From Phytopythium helicoides (lineage: Eukaryota > Oomycota > Peronosporomycetes > Pythiales > Pythiaceae): a stretch of DNA of 64,000 nucleotides. Positions within the stretch are counted from its first letter, which is position 1. The number at the start of each line of letters is the position of its first letter. The translations under genes were made by a program, and so were the position numbers. The stretch covers positions 62,001 to 126,000 of the forward strand of contig JANFNE010000016.1 in NCBI GenBank assembly GCA_024867545.1, written 5' to 3'. The notes beneath the pieces are model-generated. The model was not told where the DNA came from. It did not search any database and saw nothing but the letters and a program-made list of their open reading frames with translations. Shown piece after piece: positions 1-12,000 of the stretch.

Positions 1-1
1 G

Positions 2-3000
2 TCCGGTGACGTGAGTGCCGGTACGTCCGGCGCGGTGACGATCGGCTCTGGGTCGAATAGCGCGGGTACGAGCGGCTCTGTGTCTATCGCTGGTGGTTCT
101 TCAACTACGGGAAGCTCGAGCGGCGTGGGAGGCGGGGTGACTGTTTCCGGCGGCACCACGTTGACGAGCGGGACAGCTGGCGGGTCTGTGTCAGTGTCCA
201 GCGGCTCGGGAACAAGCACGGGCGGCTCGGTGTTGGTGGCAAGCGGGAGTGCAAGCAGCGCAAGTGGTGTGAGCGGCGCGCTGAGGCTGACGACGGGCCT
301 ATCGGACGGCAGCAGCAGTCCTTCTGGCGCGAGCAGCGGCGCGGTGGAGCTGTCATCTGGCATCGCATCCAGCGGGACGAGCGGCGCGGTGACGATCAAG
401 TCCGGGACCTCAAGCAGCGCGGGATCGGGCGGGGCCATCACGCTGTCTGTGGGAGGCGGTGCGTCGGGAAGCGGCGGCACCATCAGCGTGACGAGTGGTG
501 CGACGACGGATGTGGCGACGACGACCCCTGCTGCCAGCGGTGCGGTGACGGTGCAGTCGGCTGCCGGTTCGGTTGGTGGCGTGGCATCGATGGCATCTTC
601 TGGCGCGATAACGCTGTCTTCAGGCGTTGCGTCTGGCGGCTCGTCGGGTGCGGTGAGCGTGAAGTCTGGTGCCAGCACGAGCGGCTCGAGCGGTTCAGTG
701 ACAGTGAGCGCGGGAACTGCGAGCGGGGGTTCCGGTGGTGGCATCACGCTGGCCGCCGGTAGCGGTAGCAGCGGCGGTGGTCTGGTGTCGATCGCGAGCG
801 GCGTGTCTACGGCTGGTCAGAGCGGGTCGCTGAAGCTGACGACTGGCGCACAAGACGCGGCGTCGACGCCAATATACAGCGTGACGAGCGGCGCGGTGGA
901 GCTGTCGTCCGGCGGTGCGTCGAGCGGCTCAAGCGGTGCGGTGACGATCAAGTCTGGTGGCGCGACGGGCGGCTCCGGCGGCACGATTTCGGTGTCAGTG
1001 GGCAATGGCGCGAGCGGCACAGGCGGAGCGATCAGTCTGACGGCCGGCGTTGGCGCGTCGACGGGTGGAGCCATCAGCTTGACAGCCGGTGTGGGTGCCA
1101 CGGCGGGTGGTGCGGTGACCGTGTTGAGCGGTGCTTCTGTATCGGGCTCCTCGACGATAAGCGGCGCGGTGTCTATCAAGTCGATGGGGGACAAGTCGTC
1201 TGGCGACGCGACGCTGATGTCCGGTGACGTGAGTGCCGGTACGTCCGGCGCGGTGACGATCGGCTCTGGGTCGAATAGCGCGGGTACGAGCGGCTCTGTG
1301 TCTATCGCTGGTGGTTCTTCAACTACGGGAAGCTCGAGCGGCGTGGGAGGCGGGGTGACTGTTTCCGGCGGCACCACGTTGACGAGCGGGACAGCTGGCG
1401 GGTCTGTGTCAGTGTCCAGCGGCTCGGGAACAAGCACGGGCGGCTCGGTGTTGGTGGCAAGCGGGAGTGCAAGCAGCGCAAGTGGTGTGAGCGGCGCATT
1501 GCTGTTGACGACGGGTGTGCCGAACGGCAGCGGCAGCGGCAGCACCAATCCTTCTGGCGCGAGTAGCGGCGCGGTCGAGCTGTCGTCTGGCATCGCGTCC
1601 AGCGGCAGTAGCGGGACGGTGACGATCAAGTCTGGTTCCTCAAGCAGCGCGGGATCCGGCGGCGACATCACGCTGTCGGTGGGCGACGGAGCGTCGGGAA
1701 GCGGGGGTGCCATCAGCCTGACGAGTGGCGCGACGACGAGTACGACGGCACCTGCTGCCAGTGGTGCGGTGACGGTGCAGTCTGCTGCCGGTTCGGCGTT
1801 GGGTGTGACGTCTGCGGCGTCTTCTGGCGCGATAACGCTGTCTTCTGGCGCTTCCTCCGGTGGCTCGTCAGGTACGGTGAGCGTGAAGTCTGGTCCCAGC
1901 ACGAGCGGCTCGAGCGGTGCGGTGACTGTGAGCGCGGGCAGTGGCAGCGGGACGAGCACTGGTGGCGTGACGATCTCGGGCGGCGCTTCGACGAGCTCTG
2001 GCGGTGTGGGCGGCACCGTGTCGGTGTCTGCCGGCGCTGGGAGCTCAGGCTCCGGTGGTGGCATCACGCTGGCCGCCGGTAGCGGTAGCAGCGGCGGTGG
2101 TCTGGTGTCGATCGCGAGCGGCGTGTCTACGGCCGGTCAGAGCGGGTCGCTGAAGCTGACGACTGGCGCACAAGACGCGGCGTCGACGCCAATATACAGC
2201 GTGACGAGCGGCGCGGTGGAGCTGTCGTCCGGCGGTGCGTCGAGCGGCTCAAGCGGTGCGGTGACGATCAAGTCTGGTGGCGCGACGGGCGGCTCCGGCG
2301 GCACGATTTCGGTGTCAGTGGGCAATGGCGCGAGCGGCACAGGCGGAGCGATCAGTCTGACGGCCGGCGTTGGCGCGTCGACGGGTGGAGCCATCAGCTT
2401 GACAGCCGGTGTGGGTGCCACGGCGGGTGGTGCGGTGACCGTGTTGAGCGGTGCTTCTGTATCGGGCTCCTCGACGATAAGCGGCGCGGTGTCTATCAAG
2501 TCGGTGGCGGACAAGTCCTCTGGTGACGCGACGCTGATGTCTGGCGACGTGAGTACCGGCGCATCCGGTGCGGTGACGGTCGGGTCGGGATCGAACAGCG
2601 CGGGTACGAGCGGCTCTGTGTCTATTGGCGGCGGCTCGGCGACGGGCAGTAGCGGTACTGGTGGCAGCGTGACTGTTTCGGGCGGCGCGACGAAGACGAC
2701 GACGAGCGGAGTAGCTGGCGGGTCTGTGACTGTGTCTGGCGGCTCGGGTGTGAGCACCGGTGGCTTTTTGTCGCTGGCTAGCGGGGGTGCAAGCGGCGCA
2801 AGTGGTGTGAGCGGCGCATTGCTGTTGACGACGGGTGTGCCGAACGGCAGCGGCAGCGGCAGCACCAATCCTTCTGGCGCGAGTAGCGGCGCGGTCGAGC
2901 TGTCGTCTGGCATCGCGTCCAGCGGCAGTAGCGGGACGGTGACGATCAAGTCTGGTTCCTCAAGCAGCGCGGGATCCGGCGGCGACATCACGCTGTCTGT

Positions 3001-6000
3001 GGGAGGCGGTGCGTCGGGAAGCGGCGGGCACCATCAGCGTGACGAGTGGTGCGACGACGATGTGCGACGACGACCCCTGCTGCCAGCGGTGCGGTGACGG
3101 TGCAGTCGGCTGCCGGTTCGGCGTTGGTGGCGTGGCATCGATGGCATCTTCTGGCGCGATAACGCTGTCTTCAGGCGCTTGCGTCCTGGCGGCTCGTCAG
3201 GGTGCGGTGAGCGTGAAGTCTGGTGCCAGCACGAGCGGCTCGAGCGGTGCGGTGACAGTGAGCGCGGAGTAGCGGCAGCGGGCACGAGCACTGGTGGCGT
3301 GACGATCTCGGGCGGCGCTTCGACGAGCTCTGGCGGCGTGGGCGGCGCGGTGTCTGTGTCTGCCGGCGCTGCGAGCGCAGGCTCCGGTGGTGGCATCACG
3401 CTGGCCGCCGGTAGCGGTAGCAGCGGCGGAGGCCTGGTGTCGATCGCGAGCGGCGTGTCTACTGCCGGTCAGAGCGGCTCGCTGAAGTTGACGACTGGCG
3501 CACAAGACGTGGTGACGGCGCCTGCGACGGCGACGTACAGCGTGACGAGTGGCGCGGTGGAGCTATCGTCCGGCGGTGCGTCGGGTGGCTCAAGCGGTGC
3601 GGTGACGGTCAAGTCTGGTGGCGCGACGGGTGGCACTGGCGGCGCGATCACGTTGTCTGTGGGCAATGGCGCGAGCGGCACAGGCGGTGCGATCAGTCTG
3701 ACGGCCGGCATTGGTGCGACGACGGGTGGAGGCATCAGCTTGACAGCCGGAGTGGGCGCCTCGGCGGGTGGTGCGGTGACCGTGCTGAGTGGCGCTTCTG
3801 TATCGAGCTCCCCGACGATAAGCGGCGCGGTGTCTATCAAGTCGGTGGCGGACAAGTCCTCTGGTGACGCGACGCTGATGTCTGGCGACGTGAGTACCGG
3901 CGCATCCGGTGCGGTGACGGTCGGGTCGGGGTCGAACAGCGCGGGTACGAGCGGCTCTGTGTCTATTGGCGGCGGCTCGGCGACGGGCAGTAGCGGTACT
4001 GGTGGCAGCGTGACTGTTTCGGGCGGCGCGACGAAGACGACGACGAGCGGAGTAGCTGGCGGGTCTGTGACTGTGTCTGGCGGCTCGGGTGTGAGCACCG
4101 GTGGCTTTTTGTCGCTGGCTAGCGGGGGTGCAAGCGGCGCAAGTGGTGTGAGCGGCGCATTGCTGTTGACGACGGGTGTGCCGAACGGCAGCGGCAGCGG
4201 CAGCACCAATCCTTCTGGCGCGAGTAGCGGCGCGGTCGAGCTGTCGTCTGGCATCGCGTCCAGCGGCAGTAGCGGGACGGTGACGATCAAGTCTGGTTCC
4301 TCAAGCAGCGCGGGATCCGGCGGCGACATCACGCTGTCGGTGGGCGACGGAGCGTCGGGAAGCGGGGGTGCCATCAGCCTGACGAGTGGCGCGACGACGA
4401 GTACGACGGCACCTGCTGCCAGTGGTGCGGTGACGGTGCAGTCTGCTGCCGGTTCGGCGTTGGGCGTGACGTCTGCGGCGTCTTCTGGCGCGATAACGCT
4501 GTCTTCTGGCGCTTCCTCCGGTGGCTCGTCAGGTACGGTGAGCGTGAAGTCTGGTCCCAGCACGAGCGGCTCGAGCGGTGCGGTGACTGTGAGCGCGGGC
4601 AGTGGCAGCGGGACGAGCACTGGTGGCGTGACGATCTCGGGCGGCGCTTCGACGAGCTCTGGCGGCGTGGGCGGCGCGGTGTCTGTGTCTGCCGGCGCTG
4701 CGAGCGCAGGCTCCGGTGGTGGCATCACGCTGGCCGCCGGTAGCGGTAGCAGCGGCGGAGGCCTGGTGTCGATCGCGAGCGGCGTGTCTACTGCCGGTCA
4801 GAGCGGCTCGCTGAAGTTGACGACTGGCGCACAAGACGTGGTGACGGCGCCTGCGACGGCGACGTACAGCGTGACGAGCGGCGCGGTGGAGCTATCGTCC
4901 GGCGGTGCGTCGGGTGGCTCAAGCGGTGCGGTGACGGTCAAGTCTGGTGGCGCGACGGGTGGCACTGGCGGCGCGATCACGTTGTCTGTGGGCAATGGCG
5001 CGAGCGGCACAGGCGGTGCGATCAGTCTGACGGCCGGCATTGGTGCGACGACGGGTGGAGGCATCAGCTTGACAGCCGGAGTGGGCGCCTCGGCGGGTGG
5101 TGCGGTGACCGTGCTGAGTGGCGCTTCTGTATCGAGCTCCCCGACGATAAGCGGCGCGGTGTCTATCAAGTCGGTGGCGGACAAGTCCTCTGGTGACGCG
5201 ACGCTGATGTCTGGCGACGTGAGTACCGGCGCATCCGGTGCGGTGACGGTCGGGTCGGGGTCGAACAGCGCGGGTACGAGCGGCTCTGTGTCTATTGGCG
5301 GCGGCTCGGCGACGGGCAGTAGCGGTACTGGTGGCAGCGTGACTGTTTCGGGCGGCGCGACGAAGACGACGACGAGCGGAGTAGCTGGCGGGTCTGTGAC
5401 TGTGTCTGGCGGCTCGGGTGTGAGCACCGGTGGCTTTTTGTCGCTGGCTAGCGGGGGTGCAAGCGGCGCAAGTGGTGTGAGCGGCGCATTGCTGTTGACG
5501 ACGGGTGTGCCGAACGGCAGCGGCAGCAGCACCAATCCTTCTGGCGCGAGTAGCGGCGCGGTCGAGCTGTCGTCTGGCATCGCGTCCAGCGGCAGTAGCG
5601 GGACGGTGACGATCAAGTCTGGTTCCTCAAGCAGCGCGGGATCCGGCGGCGACATCACGCTGTCGGTGGGCGACGGAGCGTCGGGAAGCGGGGGTGCCAT
5701 CAGCCTGACGAGTGGCGCGACGACGAGTACGACGGCACCTGCTGCCAGTGGTGCGGTGACGGTGCAGTCTGCTGCCGGTTCGGCGTTGGGCGTGACGTCT
5801 GCGGCGTCTTCTGGCGCGATAACGCTGTCTTCTGGCGCTTCCTCCGGTGGCTCGTCAGGTACGGTGAGCGTGAAGTCTGGTCCCAGCACGAGCGGCTCGA
5901 GCGGTGCGGTGACTGTGAGCGCGGGCAGTGGCAGCGGGACGAGCACTGGTGGCGTGACGATCTCGGGCGGCGCTTCGACGAGCTCTGGCGGCGTGGGCGG

Positions 6001-9000
6001 CGCGGTGTCTGTGTCTGCCGGCGCTGCGAGCGCAGGCTCCGGTGGTGGCATCACGCTGGCCGCCGGTAGCGGTAGCAGCGGCGGAGGCCTGGTGTCGATC
6101 GCGAGCGGCGTGTCTACTGCCGGTCAGAGCGGCTCGCTGAAGTTGACGACTGGCGCACAAGACGTGGTGACGGCGCCTGCGACGGCGACGTACAGCGTGA
6201 CGAGCGGCGCGGTGGAGCTATCGTCCGGCGGTGCGTCGGGTGGCTCAAGCGGTGCGGTGACGGTCAAGTCTGGTGGCGCGACGGGTGGCACTGGCGGCGC
6301 GATCACGTTGTCTGTGGGCAATGGCGCGAGCGGCACAGGCGGTGCGATCAGTCTGACGGCCGGCATTGGTGCGACGACGGGTGGAGGCATCAGCTTGACA
6401 GCCGGAGTGGGCGCCTCGGCGGGTGGTGCGGTGACCGTGCTGAGTGGCGCTTCTGTATCGAGCTCCCCGACGATAAGCGGCGCGGTGTCTATCAAGTCGG
6501 TGGCGGACAAGTCCTCTGGTGACGCGACGCTGATGTCTGGCGACGTGAGTACCGGCGCATCCGGTGCGGTGACGGTCGGGTCGGGGTCGAACAGCGCGGG
6601 TACGAGCGGCTCTGTGTCTATTGGCGGCGGCTCGGCGACGGGCAGTAGCGGTACTGGTGGCAGCGTGACTGTTTCGGGCGGCGCGACGAAGACGACGACG
6701 AGCGGAGTAGCTGGCGGGTCTGTGACTGTGTCTGGCGGCTCGGGTGTGAGCACCGGTGGCTTTTTGTCGCTGGCTAGCGGGGGTGCAAGCGGCGCAAGTG
6801 GTGTGAGCGGCGCATTGCTGTTGACGACGGGTGTACCGAACGGCAGCGGCAGCGGCAGCACCAATCCTTCTGGCGCGAGTAGCGGCGCGGTCGAGCTGTC
6901 GTCTGGCATCGCGTCCAGCGGCAGTAGCGGGACGGTGACGATCAAGTCTGGTTCCTCAAGCAGCGCGGGATCCGGCGGCGACATCACGCTGTCGGTGGGC
7001 GACGGAGCGTCGGGAAGCGGGGGTGCCATCAGCCTGACGAGTGGCGCGACGACGAGTACGACGGCACCTGCTGCCAGTGGTGCGGTGACGGTGCAGTCTG
7101 CTGCCGGTTCGGCGTTGGGCGTGACGTCTGCGGCGTCTTCTGGCGCGATAACGCTGTCTTCTGGCGCTTCCTCCGGTGGCTCGTCAGGTACGGTGAGCGT
7201 GAAGTCTGGTCCCAGCACGAGCGGCTCGAGCGGTGCGGTGACTGTGAGCGCGGGCAGTGGCAGCGGGACGAGCACTGGTGGCGTGACGATCTCGGGCGGC
7301 GCTTCGACGAGCTCTGGCGGCGTGGGCGGCGCGGTGTCTGTGTCTGCCGGCGCTGCGAGCGCAGGCTCCGGTGGTGGCATCACGCTGGCCGCCGGTAGCG
7401 GTAGCAGCGGCGGAGGCCTGGTGTCGATCGCGAGCGGCGTGTCTACTGCCGGTCAGAGCGGCTCGCTGAAGTTGACGACTGGCGCACAAGACGTGGTGAC
7501 GGCGCCTGCGACGGCGACGTACAGCGTGACGAGTGGCGCGGTGGAGCTATCGTCCGGCGGTGCGTCGGGTGGCTCAAGCGGTGCGGTGACGGTCAAGTCT
7601 GGTGGCGCGACGGGTGGCACTGGCGGCGCGATCACGTTGTCTGTGGGCAATGGCGCGAGCGGCACAGGCGGTGCGATCAGTCTGACGGCCGGCATTGGTG
7701 CGACGACGGGTGGAGGCATCAGCTTGACAGCCGGAGTGGGCGCCTCGGCGGGTGGTGCGGTGACCGTGCTGAGTGGCGCTTCTGTATCGAGCTCCCCGAC
7801 GATAAGCGGCGCGGTGTCTATCAAGTCGGTGGCGGACAAGTCCTCTGGTGACGCGACGCTGATGTCTGGCGACGTGAGTACCGGCGCATCCGGTGCGGTG
7901 ACGGTCGGGTCGGGGTCGAACAGCGCGGGTACGAGCGGCTCTGTGTCTATTGGCGGCGGCTCGGCGACGGGCAGTAGCGGTACTGGTGGCAGCGTGACTG
8001 TTTCGGGCGGCGCGACGAAGACGACGACGAGCGGAGTAGCTGGCGGGTCTGTGACTGTGTCTGGCGGCTCGGGTGTGAGCACCGGTGGCTTTTTGTCGCT
8101 GGCTAGCGGGGGTGCAAGCGGCGCAAGTGGTGTGAGCGGCGCATTGCTGTTGACGACGGGTGTGCCGAACGGCAGCGGCAGCGGCAGCACCAATCCTTCT
8201 GGCGCGAGTAGCGGCGCGGTCGAGCTGTCGTCTGGCATCGCGTCCAGCGGCAGTAGCGGGACGGTGACGATCAAGTCTGGTTCCTCAAGCAGCGCGGGAT
8301 CCGGCGGCGACATCACGCTGTCGGTGGGCGACGGAGCGTCGGGAAGCGGGGGTGCCATCAGCCTGACGAGTGGCGCGACGACGAGTACGACGGCACCTGC
8401 TGCCAGTGGTGCGGTGACGGTGCAGTCTGCTGCCGGTTCGGCGTTGGGCGTGACGTCTGCGGCGTCTTCTGGCGCGATAACGCTGTCTTCTGGCGCTTCC
8501 TCCGGTGGCTCGTCAGGTACGGTGAGCGTGAAGTCTGGTCCCAGCACGAGCGGCTCGAGCGGTGCGGTGACTGTGAGCGCGGGCAGTGGCAGCGGGACGA
8601 GCACTGGTGGCGTGACGATCTCGGGCGGCGCTTCGACGAGCTCTGGCGGCGTGGGCGGCGCGGTGTCTGTGTCTGCCGGCGCTGCGAGCGCAGGCTCCGG
8701 TGGTGGCATCACGCTGGCCGCCGGTAGCGGTAGCAGCGGCGGAGGCCTGGTGTCGATCGCGAGCGGCGTGTCTACTGCCGGTCAGAGCGGCTCGCTGAAG
8801 TTGACGACTGGCGCACAAGACGTGGTGACGGCGCCTGCGACGGCTACGTACAGCGTGACGAGTGGCGCGGTGGAGCTATCGTCCGGCGGTGCGTCGGGTG
8901 GCTCAAGCGGTGCGGTGACGGTCAAGTCTGGTGGCGCGACGGGTGGCACTGGCGGCGCGATCACGTTGTCTGTGGGCAATGGCGCGAGCGGCACAGGCGG

Positions 9001-12000
9001 TGCGATCAGTCTGACGGCCGGCATTGGTGCGACGACGGGTGGAGGCATCAGCTTGACAGCCGGAGTGGGCGCCTCGGCGGGTGGTGCGGTGACCGTGCTG
9101 AGTGGCGCTTCTGTATCGAGCTCCCCGACGATAAGCGGCGCGGTGTCTATCAAGTCGGTGGCGGACAAGTCCTCTGGTGACGCGACGCTGATGTCTGGCG
9201 ACGTGAGTACCGGCGCATCCGGTGCGGTGACGGTCGGGTCGGGGTCGAACAGCGCGGGTACGAGCGGCTCTGTGTCTATTGGCGGCGGCTCGGCGACGGG
9301 CAGTAGCGGTACTGGTGGCAGCGTGACTGTTTCGGGCGGCGCGACGAAGACGACGACGAGCGGAGTAGCTGGCGGGTCTGTGACTGTGTCTGGCGGCTCG
9401 GGTGTGAGCACCGGTGGCTTTTTGTCGCTGGCTAGCGGGGGTGCAAGCGGCGCAAGTGGTGTGAGCGGCGCATTGCTGTTGACGACGGGTGTGCCGAACG
9501 GCAGCGGCAGCGGCAGCACCAATCCTTCTGGCGCGAGCAGCGGCGCGGTGGAGCTGTCATCTGGCATCGCATCCAGCGGGACGAGCGGCGCGGTGACGAT
9601 CAAGTCCGGGACCTCAAGCAGCGCGGGATCGGGCGGGGCCATCACGCTGTCTGTGGGAGGCGGTGCGTCGGGAAGCGGCGGCACCATCAGCGTGACGAGT
9701 GGTGCGACGACGGATGTGGCGACGACGACCCCTGCTGCCAGCGGTGCGGTGACGGTGCAGTCGGCTGCCGGTTCGGTTGGTGGCGTGGCATCGATGGCAT
9801 CTTCTGGCGCGATAACGCTGTCTTCAGGCGTTGCGTCTGGCGGCTCGTCGGGTGCGGTGAGCGTGAAGTCTGGTGCCAGCACGAGCGGCTCGAGCGGTTC
9901 AGTGACAGTGAGCGCGAGTAGCGGCAGCGGCACGAGCACTGGCGGCGTAACGATTTCGGGCGGCGCTTCGACGAGCTCTGGCGGTGTGGGCGGCACCGTG
10001 TCGGTGTCTGCCGGCGCTGGGAGCTCAGGCTCCGGTGGTGGCATCACGCTGGCCGCCGGTAGCGGTAGCAGCGGCGGAGGCCTGGTGTCGATCGCGAGCG
10101 GCGTGTCTACTGCCGGTCAGAGCGGCTCGCTGAAGTTGACGACTGGCGCACAAGACGTGGTGACGGCGCCTGCGACGGCGACGTACAGCGTGACGAGTGG
10201 CGCGGTGGAGCTATCGTCCGGCGGTGCGTCGGGTGGCTCAAGCGGTGCGGTGACGGTCAAGTCTGGTGGCGCGACGGGTGGCACTGGCGGCGCGATCACG
10301 TTGTCTGTGGGCAATGGCGCGAGCGGCACAGGCGGTGCGATCAGTCTGACGGCCGGCATTGGTGCGACGACGGGTGGAGGCATCAGCTTGACAGCCGGAG
10401 TGGGCGCCTCGGCGGGTGGTGCGGTGACCGTGCTGAGTGGCGCTTCTGTATCGAGCTCCCCGACGATAAGCGGCGCGGTGTCTATCAAGTCGGTGGCGGA
10501 CAAGTCCTCTGGTGACGCGACGCTGATGTCTGGCGACGTGAGTACCGGCGCATCCGGTGCGGTGACGGTCGGGTCGGGGTCGAACAGCGCGGGTACGAGC
10601 GGCTCTGTGTCTATTGGCGGCGGCTCGGCGACGGGCAGTAGCGGTACTGGTGGCAGCGTGACTGTTTCGGGCGGCGCGACGAAGACGACGACGAGCGGAG
10701 TAGCTGGCGGGTCTGTGACTGTGTCTGGCGGCTCGGGTGTGAGCACCGGTGGCTTTTTGTCGCTGGCTAGCGGGGGTGCAAGCGGCGCAAGTGGTGTGAG
10801 CGGCGCATTGCTGTTGACGACGGGTGTGCCGAACGGCAGCGGCAGCGGCAGCACCAATCCTTCTGGCGCGAGTAGCGGCGCGGTCGAGCTGTCGTCTGGC
10901 ATCGCGTCCAGCGGCAGTAGCGGGACGGTGACGATCAAGTCTGGTTCCTCAAGCAGCGCGGGATCCGGCGGCGACATCACGCTGTCGGTGGGCGACGGAG
11001 CGTCGGGAAGCGGGGGTGCCATCAGCCTGACGAGTGGCGCGACGACGAGTACGACGGCACCTGCTGCCAGTGGTGCGGTGACGGTGCAGTCTGCTGCCGG
11101 TTCGGCGTTGGGTGTGACGTCTGCGGCGTCTTCTGGCGCGATAACGCTGTCTTCTGGCGCTTCCTCCGGTGGCTCGTCAGGTACGGTGAGCGTGAAGTCT
11201 GGTCCCAGCACGAGCGGCTCGAGCGGTGCGGTGACTGTGAGCGCGGGCAGTGGCAGCGGGACGAGCACTGGTGGCGTGACGATCTCGGGCGGCGCTTCGA
11301 CGAGCTCTGGCGGCGTGGGCGGCGCGGTGTCTGTGTCTGCCGGCGCTGCGAGCGCAGGCTCCGGTGGTGGCATCACGCTGGCCGCCGGTAGCGGTAGCAG
11401 CGGCGGAGGCCTGGTGTCGATCGCGAGCGGCGTGTCTACTGCCGGTCAGAGCGGCTCGCTGAAGTTGACGACTGGCGCACAAGACGTGGTGACGGCGCCT
11501 GCGACGGCGACGTACAGCGTGACGAGTGGCGCGGTGGAGCTATCGTCCGGCGGTGCGTCGGGTGGCTCAAGCGGTGCGGTGACGGTCAAGTCTGGTGGCG
11601 CGACGGGTGGCACTGGCGGCGCGATCACGTTGTCTGTGGGCAATGGCGCGAGCGGCACAGGCGGTGCGATCAGTCTGACGGCCGGCATTGGTGCGACGAC
11701 GGGTGGAGGCATCAGCTTGACAGCCGGAGTGGGCGCCTCGGCGGGTGGTGCGGTGACCGTGCTGAGTGGCGCTTCTGTATCGAGCTCCCCGACGATAAGC
11801 GGCGCGGTGTCTATCAAGTCGGTGGCGGACAAGTCCTCTGGTGACGCGACGCTGATGTCTGGCGACGTGAGTACCGGCGCATCCGGTGCGGTGACGGTCG
11901 GGTCGGGGTCGAACAGCGCGGGTACGAGCGGCTCTGTGTCTATTGGCGGCGGCTCGGCGACGGGCAGTAGCGGTACTGGTGGCAGCGTGACTGTTTCGGG

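Noticed and set aside
11..3097. A separate 1028-residue protein starting at 11
   Set aside because: The start is GTG inside the repeat, and the stop at 3097 comes from the indel cluster. It is the 5' part of the giant gene.
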